Notes: generated by a model not told the origin, from the sequence alone. A stretch of 64,000 nt of DNA from Neobacillus bataviensis (GCF_019969725.1 NZ_JAHXYW010000019.1:1-64000); one strand, 5' to 3'. Shown: positions 25,920 to 34,420, counted from the first letter of the stretch. Made by a program: numbers and translations.

Positions 25920-26324
25920 ATGACGCAAAAAAATTTGCACCCATCCGTATTAAAATTTAAAGAATTTGTTAAAAACAATCCAAATCTCATTCAAGAGGTA
26001 AGGAAAGGGAAAGCAACCTGGCAGGAGTTATATGAGGACTGGTACTTATTGGGGGAAGATGATAAACGCTGGGAAACACTTGGAATAGAAAAAAGTCCAG
26101 AACCGGAAGTAAGTACGGAGTCTAAGGGAGATTGGATGTCCAGTGTTATCGGTATGGTGAAGAAAATGGATCCAAATCAAATGCAAAATCACATTAATAA
26201 CCTCAGTCAGGCACTCGGTGCGATACAAGGAGTAATTTCTCAATTCCAAGGGAATGGTGCTGCAGGCGGTTCAGCAAAGCCTTCAGAAGGACCTAAACAT
26301 CCATTTCAATTTAGAAAAGATTAG
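25920..26324 (+). CDS. ylbD: Spore coat protein YlbD
   Basis: A 134-residue protein that begins MTQKNLHPSVLKFKEFVKNN, the YlbD pattern; the family is annotated as spore coat associated in Bacillus. The N-terminal third is helical and charged, the C-terminal part has a glycine-rich stretch (GNGAAGGSAKP). The ATG at 25920 was chosen because AGAGGTGA at 25908-25915 overlaps the upstream in-frame GTG. ylbE follows 17 nt later and is surely in the same transcript. Confidence 0.85.
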   Translation: MTQKNLHPSVLKFKEFVKNNPNLIQEVRKGKATWQELYEDWYLLGEDDKRWETLGIEKSPEPEVSTESKGDWMSSVIGMVKKMDPNQMQNHINNLSQALGAIQGVISQFQGNGAAGGSAKPSEGPKHPFQFRKD

Positions 26325-26341
26325 AGGAAGTGACGATAAGT

Positions 26342-26581
26342 ATGCGTAAAGATGTTCTTGAATATTTAGAAAGACAAAAGGATTTAAAACAATTTGTTAG
26401 AGAGCAGCCGCTATGGTACCGAAAGCTGTCACGAAATCCATATGACCTGCAGTCTCTTGAGGTAGCGTCATTACATTATTATAGAAAGACGATACCTGAC
26501 CAGGTTGAAAAGTTTTCAAATAGTGTACAAATGGCTTCCATGATGTATAGCATGTTTCAGGCAATGAAAAATCAAAACTAA
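26342..26581 (+). CDS. ylbE: YlbE-like protein
   Basis: The 79-residue protein begins MRKDVLEYLERQKDLKQFVR and contains REQPLWYRKLSRNPYDL, the conserved core of YlbE. Function is unknown; its link to ylbD suggests a sporulation context. ATG 26342 was chosen over GTG 26330, which overlaps the GAGGAAG site. A terminator follows. Confidence 0.88.
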   Translation: MRKDVLEYLERQKDLKQFVREQPLWYRKLSRNPYDLQSLEVASLHYYRKTIPDQVEKFSNSVQMASMMYSMFQAMKNQN

Positions 26582-26584
26582 CAA

Positions 26585-26617
26585 AGACCACATGCAAGTA
26601 GATGTGGCTTTTTTTAT
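26585..26617 (+). terminator. Intrinsic terminator after ylbE
   Basis: CCACAT (26588-26593) pairs with ATGTGG (26602-26607), extended by AG/CT, followed by a long T run. Confidence 0.8.
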
Positions 26618-26684
26618 TTTTTTACTTAAAGACTAAAAAATGCTAAGGAGGCGAAAAATACAGGAATAGAAGGAGTGATGGGCG

Positions 26685-27035
26685 TTGAAAAAATTTATTC
26701 CACTAGGTCTAATAATGTTGTTGGGCATATTTATATTAGGGTTTAATAAACAAGAATTTCCTTCCCTTTATGTCAAGCACCATACAAGAGGAAATCAAGT
26801 TATGGTCGAATGTATCGTAACAGGGATTAGTTTTCGAGAATCAGAACATAACAAGCACAAAGTGGGCAAAATGGTGGTATGGGTCGATGGAAAAAGGAAT
26901 TTAGAAATCGCCTCTGCAGCTTTTATCATAAAAAATCTTTCTCCTGGCAGCCATACATTAAAGCTTGAAGTCGTGAAACTAAATAATGCACCATACGGTT
27001 TAGACAAGGAATTTGTGGTAAATATCCCTAAATAA
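26685..27035 (+). CDS. Hypothetical exported or membrane-anchored protein
   Basis: I do not recognise this 116-residue protein. The N-terminal 20 residues (basic KK, then a hydrophobic core) are a signal peptide or anchor; there is no lipobox. The rest looks like a single beta-sandwich: VMVECIVTGISFRESEH, KMVVWVDGKRNLEI, SPGSHTLKLEVVKLNNAP, similar in layout to small Ig-like domains. It starts with TTG 26685 behind AGAAGGAGTGATGG and stands alone between ylbE and ylbF, where B. subtilis has no gene that I know. Confidence 0.65.
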   Translation: MKKFIPLGLIMLLGIFILGFNKQEFPSLYVKHHTRGNQVMVECIVTGISFRESEHNKHKVGKMVVWVDGKRNLEIASAAFIIKNLSPGSHTLKLEVVKLNNAPYGLDKEFVVNIPK

Positions 27036-27044
27036 ACGGAAATT

Positions 27045-27074
27045 TTGTTTTTCTCCAAGCTTTCATGTTAAAAT
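27045..27074 (+). promoter_or_regulatory. Putative sigma-A promoter of ylbF
   Basis: TTGTTT (27045-27050), 18-nt spacer and TAAAAT (27069-27074) preceded by TGT, an extended -10. The TTG start is 22 nt downstream. Confidence 0.5.
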
Positions 27075-27095
27075 AGCTTTGGAGGTGAGCGCAAA

Positions 27096-27533
27096 TTGCT
27101 TGCTACTTTAGAAAGAATTGAATTATTGGATCAAGCAGACCAGTTAGCCAAAATGGTATTAGAATCCGAAATTGTAGAACATTATCAGATATGTTTATAT
27201 AAAATGCAAACCAATAAGGAGACACAGCGGAAAATTAATCGCTTTGTAAACTTAAAGGAGCTTTATGAAGAGGTACAGCGATTTGGGAAATATCATCCTG
27301 ACTATAAAAGGGTCATGTCCCAAATTCGTGAATATAAAAGGGAAGTGGATTTAGATCCGCTGGTGGCAGAATTCAAGTTAGCCGAGAATGATTTGCAAGC
27401 TCTTTTGGATGAAATTAGCTTGTTAATTGGAGGAGCAGTGTCCAAACATATTAAGGTACCGACAGGCAATCCGTTTTTTGATAGCGGCCATGGCAGCGGC
27501 TGCGGCGGCGGAGGAAGCTGTGGATGCGGATGA
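27096..27533 (+). CDS. ricF: RicF (YlbF), RNase Y specificity/competence factor
   Basis: A 145-residue helical protein of the YlbF/YmcA family. RicF works with RicA and RicT in a complex that carries [4Fe-4S] clusters, interacts with RNase Y and is needed for competence, biofilm and sporulation in B. subtilis. The body is a long helical bundle (residues 3-115). The C-terminal tail GCGGGGSCGCG has three cysteines, consistent with cluster ligands. It starts with TTG 27096 behind GGAGGTG. A terminator follows directly. Confidence 0.92.
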   Translation: MLATLERIELLDQADQLAKMVLESEIVEHYQICLYKMQTNKETQRKINRFVNLKELYEEVQRFGKYHPDYKRVMSQIREYKREVDLDPLVAEFKLAENDLQALLDEISLLIGGAVSKHIKVPTGNPFFDSGHGSGCGGGGSCGCG

Positions 27534-27565
27534 AAAAATCAGCTTATTATTAGCTGATTTTTTTT
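27533..27565 (+). terminator. Intrinsic terminator after ricF
   Basis: AAAATCAGCT pairs with AGCTGATTTT around TATTATT, followed by more Ts. Confidence 0.85.
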
Positions 27566-27663
27566 CCCTTTTACAAAGCTTTTAGAAAAGTTTAAATTGA
27601 AATATAATGTTTTAATATGCTAGACTTATTTAAAATGATGGTTTATCTGAAGGGGTAAAAAGT

Positions 27664-27939
27664 ATGTTTGTTCAAAGACAAGGATTGGTGGTTTGGCTAT
27701 ACTCTTTAAAACAAGCGAAAATGCTAAGACGCTTCGGAAATGTACATTACGTTTCAAAAAAACTGAAATATGTTGTTTTATACTGTAATCTCGAAGATGT
27801 CGAAGGAATTATGGAAAAGTTGAATTCTTTTTCATTTGTAAAGCGAGTAGAACCTTCTTATAAGCCATTTTTAAAAATGGAATATGAGAATTCTGCGCCA
27901 GATAAAGCAAAAGAGTATGATTATAAAATGGGCATTTAA
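27664..27939 (+). CDS. ylbG: YlbG family protein (UPF0298)
   Basis: A 91-residue protein that fits UPF0298/YlbG: it begins [20 protein letters not shown] and has alternating short strands and helices ([35 protein letters not shown]). Function is unknown. It lies between ricF and csfG/rsmD as in B. subtilis. ATG 27664 follows GAAGGGG. Confidence 0.9.
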   Translation: MFVQRQGLVVWLYSLKQAKMLRRFGNVHYVSKKLKYVVLYCNLEDVEGIMEKLNSFSFVKRVEPSYKPFLKMEYENSAPDKAKEYDYKMGI

Positions 27940-27975
27940 AAAGGTGGGGCATTCTTTTGCCTCACCTTTCTTATT
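27940..27975. terminator. Bidirectional terminator after ylbG
   Basis: AAAGGTGGGGCA (27940-27951) pairs with TGCCTCACCTTT (27958-27969) with one wobble; A and T runs flank it and it touches the end of the convergent gene. Confidence 0.8.
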
Positions 27976-28360
27976 GAAGTGGAACGATATAATGATTCAA
28001 TCTTAGAATTCCAATTAAATACTGATAGAATAAATCTTTTTCATGAAAAAGAGAGGAAGGTTTTACTGACAATTGATAAATTTCTTTACCAAGTTCCCTG
28101 GCAGTTTGGGCAAAAAGATTATATCGTTTGTTTTCTGTATAATTGGGATTTGGGATCCCTTCCCGGCAAATATAAAGTGCTTGAAATTTTCCTGGGTCTG
28201 TAGGTTTTAAACCAACAACCAAGGAGGATACTTCCTTATCTTCAATTTTAGTGTGGAGAGCCATCATAAGCTGCAGGCGATGCTGATTTGCTTTGGCTAG
28301 TTCAATCAGTTCATATAAATCAGAATATCCTTCTCCAAGTTCTATAAAGCGCTGGATCAA
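27971..28360 (-). CDS. Conserved hypothetical protein near ylbG
   Basis: A 129-residue soluble protein that I cannot assign. It has an N-terminal helical part (MIQRFIELGEGYSDLYELIELAKANQ, read in two helices) and a middle that looks like alpha/beta (VSSLVVGLKPTDPGKFQALYICREGI). I have a vague memory of similar Bacillus proteins being labelled methylthioribose kinase, but no kinase motif is visible and the size is wrong, so I reject that label. It starts with ATG 28360 behind AAAGGGGAG and is insulated upstream by the csfG terminator. Confidence 0.7.
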   Translation of the reverse strand: MIQRFIELGEGYSDLYELIELAKANQHRLQLMMALHTKIEDKEVSSLVVGLKPTDPGKFQALYICREGIPNPNYTENKRYNLFAQTARELGKEIYQLSVKPSSLFHEKDLFYQYLIGILRLNHYIVPLQ

Positions 28361-28435
28361 AAAAAAACTCCCCTTTTAGCTGTTAATTTCATCAATACTT
28401 TATCACTTCTTGTCTCTATTTTGAAGGGAAAAAAG

Positions 28436-28587
28436 AAAAAAACCCTGCAGAATTAATTCTACAGGGTCCTTCTACATCCTAACAATAGGATAGAAGGCAA
28501 AGGGAGAGGAGAAACCGGAGGAAGAACTTATGGGGAAACGTAAGTCTTCTCCGCGGTTGGCAACAACATCCTCGAATTGATGTTGTT
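28436..28587 (-). ncRNA. csfG: Sporulation small RNA CsfG (region also catalogued as ylbH leader)
   Basis: The ylbG-rsmD gap carries all parts of a small RNA gene on the minus strand. Downstream of a sigma-F/G type promoter come a 9-bp hairpin (28579-28587 with 28562-28570), a pyrimidine-rich stretch with CTTCCTCCGG and CTCCTCTCCC, a second weak stem, a short hairpin TATCCTATTGTTAGGATG, and a terminator (28442-28467) followed by seven Ts on this strand. CsfG is a conserved forespore sRNA reported from this very gap in endospore formers; the same DNA was earlier described as a plus-strand ylbH leader. The CCUCC loops could bind Shine-Dalgarno sequences. Confidence 0.75.
28442..28467 (-). terminator. 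Intrinsic terminator of csfG
   Basis: ACCCTG-C-AGAAT pairs with ATTCT-A-CAGGGT around TA (one mismatch). The T run lies only on the minus-strand side (A run at 28436-28442), so it terminates leftward transcription. Confidence 0.8.
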
Positions 28588-28593
28588 AATATC

Positions 28594-28621
28594 ATTATTT
28601 CCAACACCAAAAAGCTTATAC
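28594..28621 (-). promoter_or_regulatory. Sigma-F/sigma-G type promoter of csfG
   Basis: On the minus strand GTATA (28621-28617), a 14-nt spacer and GGAAATAAT (28602-28594) match the sigma-F pattern GYATA / GGNNANANT. A sigma-A-like pair overlaps it (TTGAAA at 28643-28638, 17 nt, TATAAG at 28620-28615). Confidence 0.6.
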
Positions 28622-28709
28622 GTATTTTTTTATAAAATTTCAATTCAGGCCAAAAATATGATAGGATGGAAAAAGATTATTTATTAGATAAAAATGTGGT
28701 GATATATTA

Positions 28710-29766
<1,057 letters not shown>

Positions 29767-29772
29767 CGACAT

Positions 29773-29788
29773 AAAAAGAGCTGGGCTT
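29773..29788 (+). terminator. Left half of the coaD/ylbJ terminator, split by IS
   Basis: AAAAAGAGCTGGGCTT here joins TGCCTAGCTCTTTTTT at 31081-31096 once the IS and one CTT copy are removed. The rebuilt stem has 14 bp (one G-T) and a 3-nt loop; the IS sits in the loop. As it stands the two halves are 1.3 kb apart. Confidence 0.8.
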
Positions 29789-29823
29789 TGAAGAGACCTA
29801 GTTAAATAAGACAAAGGAAAAAG

Positions 29824-29867
29824 CACCCCCTGAATCGTATTTTAAATAATACGTAACTCAGGAGGTG
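29824..29867 (+). promoter_or_regulatory. Hairpin hiding the transposase ribosome binding site
   Basis: CACCCCCTGA (29824-29833) pairs with TCAGGAGGTG (29858-29867, one mismatch) and an inner CGTATT/AATACG stem extends it. The second arm contains AGGAGGTG, the orfA Shine-Dalgarno. Transcripts entering from coaD would fold this hairpin; an internal start downstream of 29833 would not. Confidence 0.75.
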
Positions 29868-29874
29868 TTTTCTT

Positions 29875-30198
29875 ATGGGGAGGAAAAATGCTTACTCAGA
29901 AGAAGTTAAAATGGCCGTTATTGAGATGAAATTGAGTGGTGAGTATTCAAACCGTGAAATTATGGATAAATTCGGAATAACCAATGTTACTCAGGTTAAA
30001 GGGTGGATGCAGTGGTATCGTGAAGGGCAACAATATCGTTTAGCACAAGGGATCGGAAAACAATACAGTTATGGGAAAGGTCCTGAGGAATTATCTGATA
30101 TTGAACAATTAAGGAGAGAAAATGAGTACCTAAAGGCACAAATAGAAATTTTAAAAAAGTTCCAAGAAATCGAGAGGAGTTGGTTCCAGAAACTGTAG
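29875..30198 (+). CDS. IS3-family transposase OrfA
   Basis: A 107-residue protein with a helix-turn-helix (residues 10-50: VKMAVIEMKLSGEYSNREIM, KFGITNVTQVKGWMQWYREG) that binds the IS ends, and a C-terminal leucine-zipper-like helix (LRRENEYLKAQIEILKKF). It starts with ATG behind AGGAGGTG. The end overlaps orfB, which lies in the -1 frame; A_AAA_AAG at 30153-30159 is a classical slippery site for making the OrfAB fusion. Confidence 0.92.
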   Translation: MGRKNAYSEEVKMAVIEMKLSGEYSNREIMDKFGITNVTQVKGWMQWYREGQQYRLAQGIGKQYSYGKGPEELSDIEQLRRENEYLKAQIEILKKFQEIERSWFQKL

Positions 30199-31037
30199 TC
30201 AACTTAGTTGAAAAATTAAAAGACAAATATTCTGTAACCTTTCTTTGTAAATGTATTGGTATACCCAGATCAACTTACTACAGATGGAAGACTCAAGGTG
30301 GAAAAGATAAAACTGAACTAGAAATACAAATCATTGAAATTTGTAAACGTTATAAATTTAAAATTGGCCATCGGACAGTTTAAGCCTGGCTTTTACGTGA
30401 TTATAAGAGGAAGGTTAACCGAAATACGGTCCAACGAGTTATGCAAAAATATAATTTGCAATGCCGGGTGAGACTAAAACGTAAGAATAATATAGCTGGA
30501 GAAATGAAGGTAGTGGTCCCTAACCATTTGAATAGGAATTTTAAAGCATCTAGACCGAATGAAAAATGGGTTACAGATATTACTTACCTTCCATTTGGTC
30601 AATCTATGCTGTATCTCAGTACAATCATGGATTTATTTAATAATGAGATAATCGCATACCGAATTAGTACCTGCCAAGATGTGTCTTTAGTTATAAATAC
30701 ATTAAAAGACGCTGCAGAAGGCCGTGATACGAATGGAATAATACTTCATAGTGATCAAGGGTCTCAATATACGTCCTACTCATTTCAAAGAATAGCAAAA
30801 GAAAAAGGCATTACCACAAGCATGTCCCGGAAAGGCAATTGCTTGGATAATGCCGTGATTGAATCCTTCCACTCCACCATAAAGTCGGAAGAATTCTACT
30901 CTCAAGGAAGAGAGTTTCTTACAAATTCAATTGTAATTGAAAGAGTTAAAAATTACATCAATTATTATAACCGTATACGACTTCAGGCAAAATTAAACTA
31001 CCTATCCCCGATTGAGTTTAGGGAACAGGTAGCATAA
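30180..31037 (+). pseudogene. IS3-family transposase OrfB, interrupted by a TAA codon
   Basis: The frame encodes a typical OrfB: an HTH_21-like start (DKYSVTFLCKCIGIPRSTYY), then an rve integrase core with all DDE residues (KWVTDITYLPFG; LHSDQGSQYTSY; NCLDNAVIESFHSTIKSEEF). One in-frame TAA at 30381-30383 splits it after GHRTV; the frame then continues AWLLRDYKRKVNRNTVQRVM without any shift. A single base change explains the break. The catalytic domain could in theory restart at ATG 30441 but would lack the N-terminal region. Confidence 0.88.
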
Positions 31038-31097
31038 TTGGTGCTTTTTCATTGTCTCATTTTAATAGGTCAGTTCACTTTGCCTAGCTCTTTTTTA

Positions 31098-32312
31098 TTA
31101 ATTTTTCTTTAATCTGAAAAATAATAGCAAAACATATAATAGAAGGGAAAAGATCGTAATTAATGGTCCAATTTCTATTAACCGATTGTAAAAATGATTC
31201 GTCCATGTACCTTCACCAAAGAAACCTACTGGTAACGCGTTGGAGGGCTGCTCGTTATTTGAAAAACGAATATAGATGGGTTTCCATAAAACAAGTGCAA
31301 ACAGACTTGCGAATACTCCTTGAAGGATTCTAGCCAAAAAAAATGGTTTAAATCTGATATCGGTTTGAGCAAGAATACTGGCAACCTGTGCCTGCACACT
31401 AAAACCGCTAAAAGCTAGAATAAAGCTCGTTATCATGGCCTTTTGCAATAATGTTGACTCATGAACAAGACTAGTAAGCTGACTTCCTAAAGTGATTTCA
31501 AATAATCCTGAGATAAACGGGATGCTTAGCATTTCCGGGATAGACAGAGAGGAAAGAAGAAGCTCAACCGTTTTTGCCAGTGCCGCAGTAATATGTAAAT
31601 GGTAAAGCAGTTTATTGATCACGGAAAATAATATAATAAAGCCACCCACCATTAAAAGGGTTTGAATGGAAGAATTGACGGCATCACCAAGAAGTTTACC
31701 AATAGGCCGATTATCTTTTAACCTTGTTTGATGCAGAGCGGAAAGAGCTGATCTTATTTTAGAGCTATTCCGTTTCTTCGCTTCCTCCTCCGGTGTTTCA
31801 TTCCCGTAGAAACGCATGATAAGCCCGACGCAAATATTTCCTAAATAATGAGCAAGTGCAAGGAGAATTCCCAAATGGGTATTATGAAAAAATCCGATTG
31901 AAACGGCTCCAAAGATAAATAATGGATTAGAGGAATTTGTGAAACTAACAAGTCTTTCTGCTTCAATTTGTGTTAACTGTCCTTCCTGGCGTAACCTTGC
32001 CGTAAATTTTGCCCCAGCAGGGAAACCTGAGGCCATACCCATTGCCCAGACAAAACCGCCAACACCTGGTACCTTAAAAAGCGGTCTCATCAGGGGCTCT
32101 AGCAGTACCCCAATAAATTTTACAACGCCAAAACCAATCAACATTTCAGAGACAATAAAAAAAGGTAAAAGGGAAGGGAAGACAATTTCCCACCACATAT
32201 TAAGCCCGCGAATGGAGGCGTCAAAGGATTCTTGTGGGAAAGAAATAAGTGAAGCTGCTAATATAGTAACTGAAACTGATAAAAAGACCGTTTTAAGTTT
32301 CGAACGAAACAA
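31098..32312 (-). CDS. ylbJ: Sporulation integral membrane protein YlbJ
   Basis: A 404-residue protein with about eight to ten membrane segments of the nucleoside-recognition (Gate) type; YlbJ in B. subtilis is made in the mother cell under sigma-E and needed for heat-resistant spores. Conserved stretches include WWEIVFPSLLPFFIVSEMLIG, MGMASGFPAGAKFTARL and FTNSSNPLFIFGAVSIGF. The start is TTG 32312, 9 nt behind GGAAGGAGG; upstream in-frame codons lack a site. Its downstream terminator arm is separated from its partner by the IS at 29789-31077. Confidence 0.92.
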   Translation of the reverse strand: MFRSKLKTVFLSVSVTILAASLISFPQESFDASIRGLNMWWEIVFPSLLPFFIVSEMLIGFGVVKFIGVLLEPLMRPLFKVPGVGGFVWAMGMASGFPAGAKFTARLRQEGQLTQIEAERLVSFTNSSNPLFIFGAVSIGFFHNTHLGILLALAHYLGNICVGLIMRFYGNETPEEEAKKRNSSKIRSALSALHQTRLKDNRPIGKLLGDAVNSSIQTLLMVGGFIILFSVINKLLYHLHITAALAKTVELLLSSLSIPEMLSIPFISGLFEITLGSQLTSLVHESTLLQKAMITSFILAFSGFSVQAQVASILAQTDIRFKPFFLARILQGVFASLFALVLWKPIYIRFSNNEQPSNALPVGFFGEGTWTNHFYNRLIEIGPLITIFSLLLYVLLLFFRLKKN

Positions 32313-32522
32313 TGGTATGGTCCTCCTTCCCTGAGTTTGTTTAAGCTCATACTGTCCAATCCATGATTTGAATGATAAAATAAGAATACTTCGTGCATAA
32401 ATGCCTTGTCCCATATAACTCAAATATACTCATAGAACGCTAATTTAGACCATAAGATTGAACGAGTTTCAATTTTATGGCTTTTGTGATATTATTCATT
32501 TTTTTATCTAGGAGGTACGGAT

Positions 32523-33302
32523 ATGGAGCACCCGAAAATAGGCTTGGCACTGGGTTCAGGTGGAGCACGTGGGTTTGCTCATTTAGGTGTCATCATGGCA
32601 TTAACAGAAGCTGGCATTCCCATCCATTTGATTGCAGGAAGCAGTATGGGTGCTCTTGTCGCCAGTTTTTATGGGGCTGGAATTGACCTGGACCGATTAT
32701 TTAAATTATCAACCGCATTCAAGCGGAAATATTTTTTAGATTTTACCGTTCCGAAAATGGGATTAATTTCTGGAAAGAAAGTAAAGGAATTTATCAGGCT
32801 TTTTACTCATGGAAAAAATATAGAGGATTTATCGATACCGATTGGTATTGTAGCAACTGATTTATTAACTGGTGAAAAAGTTGTTTTCAAAGAGGGAGCT
32901 GTCGCTGAAGCCGTCAGAGCCAGCATTTCTATTCCGGGAATCTTCGTTCCTGAAAAATATAATGGAAGAATCTTTGTCGATGGCGGAGTTTCTGACCGTG
33001 TTCCGGTTTCTGTAGCTAAAGAAATGGGAGCAGATATCGTAATTGCTGTCGATGTTTCGAGAGTGAAGCGTAACGCTGAAATAACTTCGATTTATGATGT
33101 AATCATGCAAAGTATTGATATTATGCAGGCCGAAATTCTCAGCAGTCGAGAAATTGCTGCGACCATTATGATTCGCCCGCCTGTCGAAATTTACAGTTCC
33201 CGTGCATTTACCAACATCGAAGAGATTATTAAAATGGGAGAAGAAGAAACAAAAAAGCATATACAACAAATAAAAACTGAAATTGAACAATGGAAGGGGT
33301 GA
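32523..33302 (+). CDS. ylbK: Patatin-like phospholipase family protein YlbK
   Basis: The 259-residue protein has the patatin fold: oxyanion hole GLALGSGGARGFAHLG (residues 7-22), nucleophile elbow GSSMG (serine near residue 41) and the catalytic aspartate in DGGVSDRVP. Patatin-like enzymes hydrolyse acyl lipids; the real substrate is unknown (RssA/YlbK group). ATG 32523 follows TAGGAGGT. The stop lies 7 nt before the ylbL start, so ylbK and ylbL are coupled. Confidence 0.93.
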   Translation: MEHPKIGLALGSGGARGFAHLGVIMALTEAGIPIHLIAGSSMGALVASFYGAGIDLDRLFKLSTAFKRKYFLDFTVPKMGLISGKKVKEFIRLFTHGKNIEDLSIPIGIVATDLLTGEKVVFKEGAVAEAVRASISIPGIFVPEKYNGRIFVDGGVSDRVPVSVAKEMGADIVIAVDVSRVKRNAEITSIYDVIMQSIDIMQAEILSSREIAATIMIRPPVEIYSSRAFTNIEEIIKMGEEETKKHIQQIKTEIEQWKG

Positions 33303-33309
33303 ATTTAGC

Positions 33310-34329
33310 TTGCGTAAAAAAATATATATTGGATCGTTCTTATTGCTAATTTTTATACTAATTGGTGGTATGTATTATTCATTACCTTATTATGTTTCAA
33401 AGCCTGGTATGGCAAAAGAACTTGCTCCAATCATATCGGTTGAAAATGGTTATAAGGATGAAGGGAACTTCATGCTGACTACAGTTAGGATGGGCAGGGC
33501 TAATATTTACTCATATTTAGAGGCGAAAATCAGAAAATATGAAGAAATTTATCCTGTGGACTTGATTTTAAACAAAAAAGAAACGGAAGACGAATATAAT
33601 GCCAGACAGCTTCATTTAATGGCAGGATCGAAATTGAATGCTATAGAAGTGGCATACCGTAAAGCTAAATTACCAGTACATTACAAATTTAAAGGGATTT
33701 ATGTCATGCAAGTCCTGCCTGGTATGCCTGCGGAAGGAAAATTGCAGGCTGGTGATCGGATATTTAAGGTGGATGGGCACGAGTTCTCATCTTCGGAAAA
33801 ATTTATTGATTATGTGGGGAAAAAAAAGGCTGGGGAAGAGATTACCGTAACCTTTCTAAGAAACAAAGAAGCGAAAACAGCAAAGGTGGATTTGCAGCCA
33901 TTTAAAGAGGATCCGAAAAAAATAGGCATTGGAATTTCTCTTGTGGATGATAAAGAAATTAAGGTCAATCCAAATGTAAAGGTAAGAACGGACGAAATAG
34001 GCGGTCCATCTGCAGGATTGATGTTTTCATTGGAAATCTATAACCAGTTAACGAAAGAAGACTTAACCAAAGGGTACCAAATAGCTGGAACAGGGACCAT
34101 TGATGTTGATGGAACTGTTGGCCCAATCGGTGGTATTGAACAAAAAATTGTTGCTGCTGACAAGGCTGGTGCTGAAATCTTTTTAGCCCCGAATGAAAAA
34201 GGAGCAAAGGATTCTAATTATAAAGCAGCAGTAAAAACAGCGCGTGATATTCATACCAAAATGAAAATAATTCCAATTGATTCATTTGATCAAGCCGTTG
34301 ATTATTTAGAAAAGCTTCCAGAAAAGTAA
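33310..34329 (+). CDS. ylbL: SepM-type membrane protease YlbL (PDZ plus Lon-like domain)
   Basis: A 339-residue membrane-anchored protease: one N-terminal membrane segment (residues 5-22), a PDZ domain (about 125-200, GIYVMQVLPGMPAEGKLQAGD) and a Lon-type serine protease domain with GGPSAGLMFSLEIYNQL (catalytic serine near 237) and the lysine in KIVAADKAGAEIFLAP. In B. subtilis YlbL takes part in the DNA damage checkpoint by degrading the cell division inhibitor YneA with CtpA. Start TTG 33310 is 8 nt behind AAGGGGTG; the longer frame begins inside ylbK. Confidence 0.92.
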   Translation: MRKKIYIGSFLLLIFILIGGMYYSLPYYVSKPGMAKELAPIISVENGYKDEGNFMLTTVRMGRANIYSYLEAKIRKYEEIYPVDLILNKKETEDEYNARQLHLMAGSKLNAIEVAYRKAKLPVHYKFKGIYVMQVLPGMPAEGKLQAGDRIFKVDGHEFSSSEKFIDYVGKKKAGEEITVTFLRNKEAKTAKVDLQPFKEDPKKIGIGISLVDDKEIKVNPNVKVRTDEIGGPSAGLMFSLEIYNQLTKEDLTKGYQIAGTGTIDVDGTVGPIGGIEQKIVAADKAGAEIFLAPNEKGAKDSNYKAAVKTARDIHTKMKIIPIDSFDQAVDYLEKLPEK

Positions 34330-34356
34330 AAAAGATGGTGAAAACCATCTTTTTTA
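34329..34356 (+). terminator. Intrinsic terminator after ylbL
   Basis: AAAAAGATGGT pairs with ACCATCTTTTT around GAAA. Confidence 0.85.
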
Positions 34357-34394
34357 TATTACGTCACGATAAAGGCCTTTGTTGATAGTAAACT

Positions 34395-34419
34395 CTGTGA
34401 TTGGAGCACAAATCAACAG
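34395..34419 (+). repeat. Interspersed repeat family 1, copy C (25-bp remnant)
   Basis: CTGTGATTGGAGC is joined directly to ACAAATCAACAG: only the two ends of the family remain, with the whole centre lost. The preceding TTGTTGATAGTAAACT also matches the left flank of the long copies. It lies next to the stop codon of tmcAL. Confidence 0.65.
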
Positions 34420-34420
34420 C

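Larger units (their letters stand above)
29789..31077 (+). mobile_element. Complete IS3-family insertion sequence, 1289 bp
   Basis: The ends are imperfect inverted repeats of about 38 bp: left TGAAGAGACCTAGTTAAATA, right (minus strand) TGAACTGACCTATTAAAATG, both running to AAAAAGCACC. A 3-bp target duplication, CTT, flanks it (29786-29788 and 31078-31080). It carries orfA and orfB in the -1 arrangement with slippery A_AAA_AAG at 30153-30159. An internal hairpin covers the orfA ribosome binding site. orfB has a nonsense codon, so this copy cannot move by itself unless helped by another copy. Confidence 0.93.

Noticed and set aside
28530..28580. 16-codon frame (ATGGGGAAACG...) behind GGAGGAAGAA in the csfG region
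   Set aside because: The Shine-Dalgarno-like GGAGG is the complement of the sRNA C-rich loop; the frame is tiny and the promoter and terminator signals favour the minus strand.
30381..30383. TAA in orfB read as programmed stop or recoding
   Set aside because: TAA is not used for selenocysteine or pyrrolysine, there is no reason for read-through in IS3 elements, and the slippery site already explains the normal recoding; a point mutation is simplest.
32865..33290. 141-codon minus-strand frame inside ylbK
   Set aside because: Antisense shadow of a well recognised patatin-like gene; asparagine/phenylalanine-rich with no start signal.
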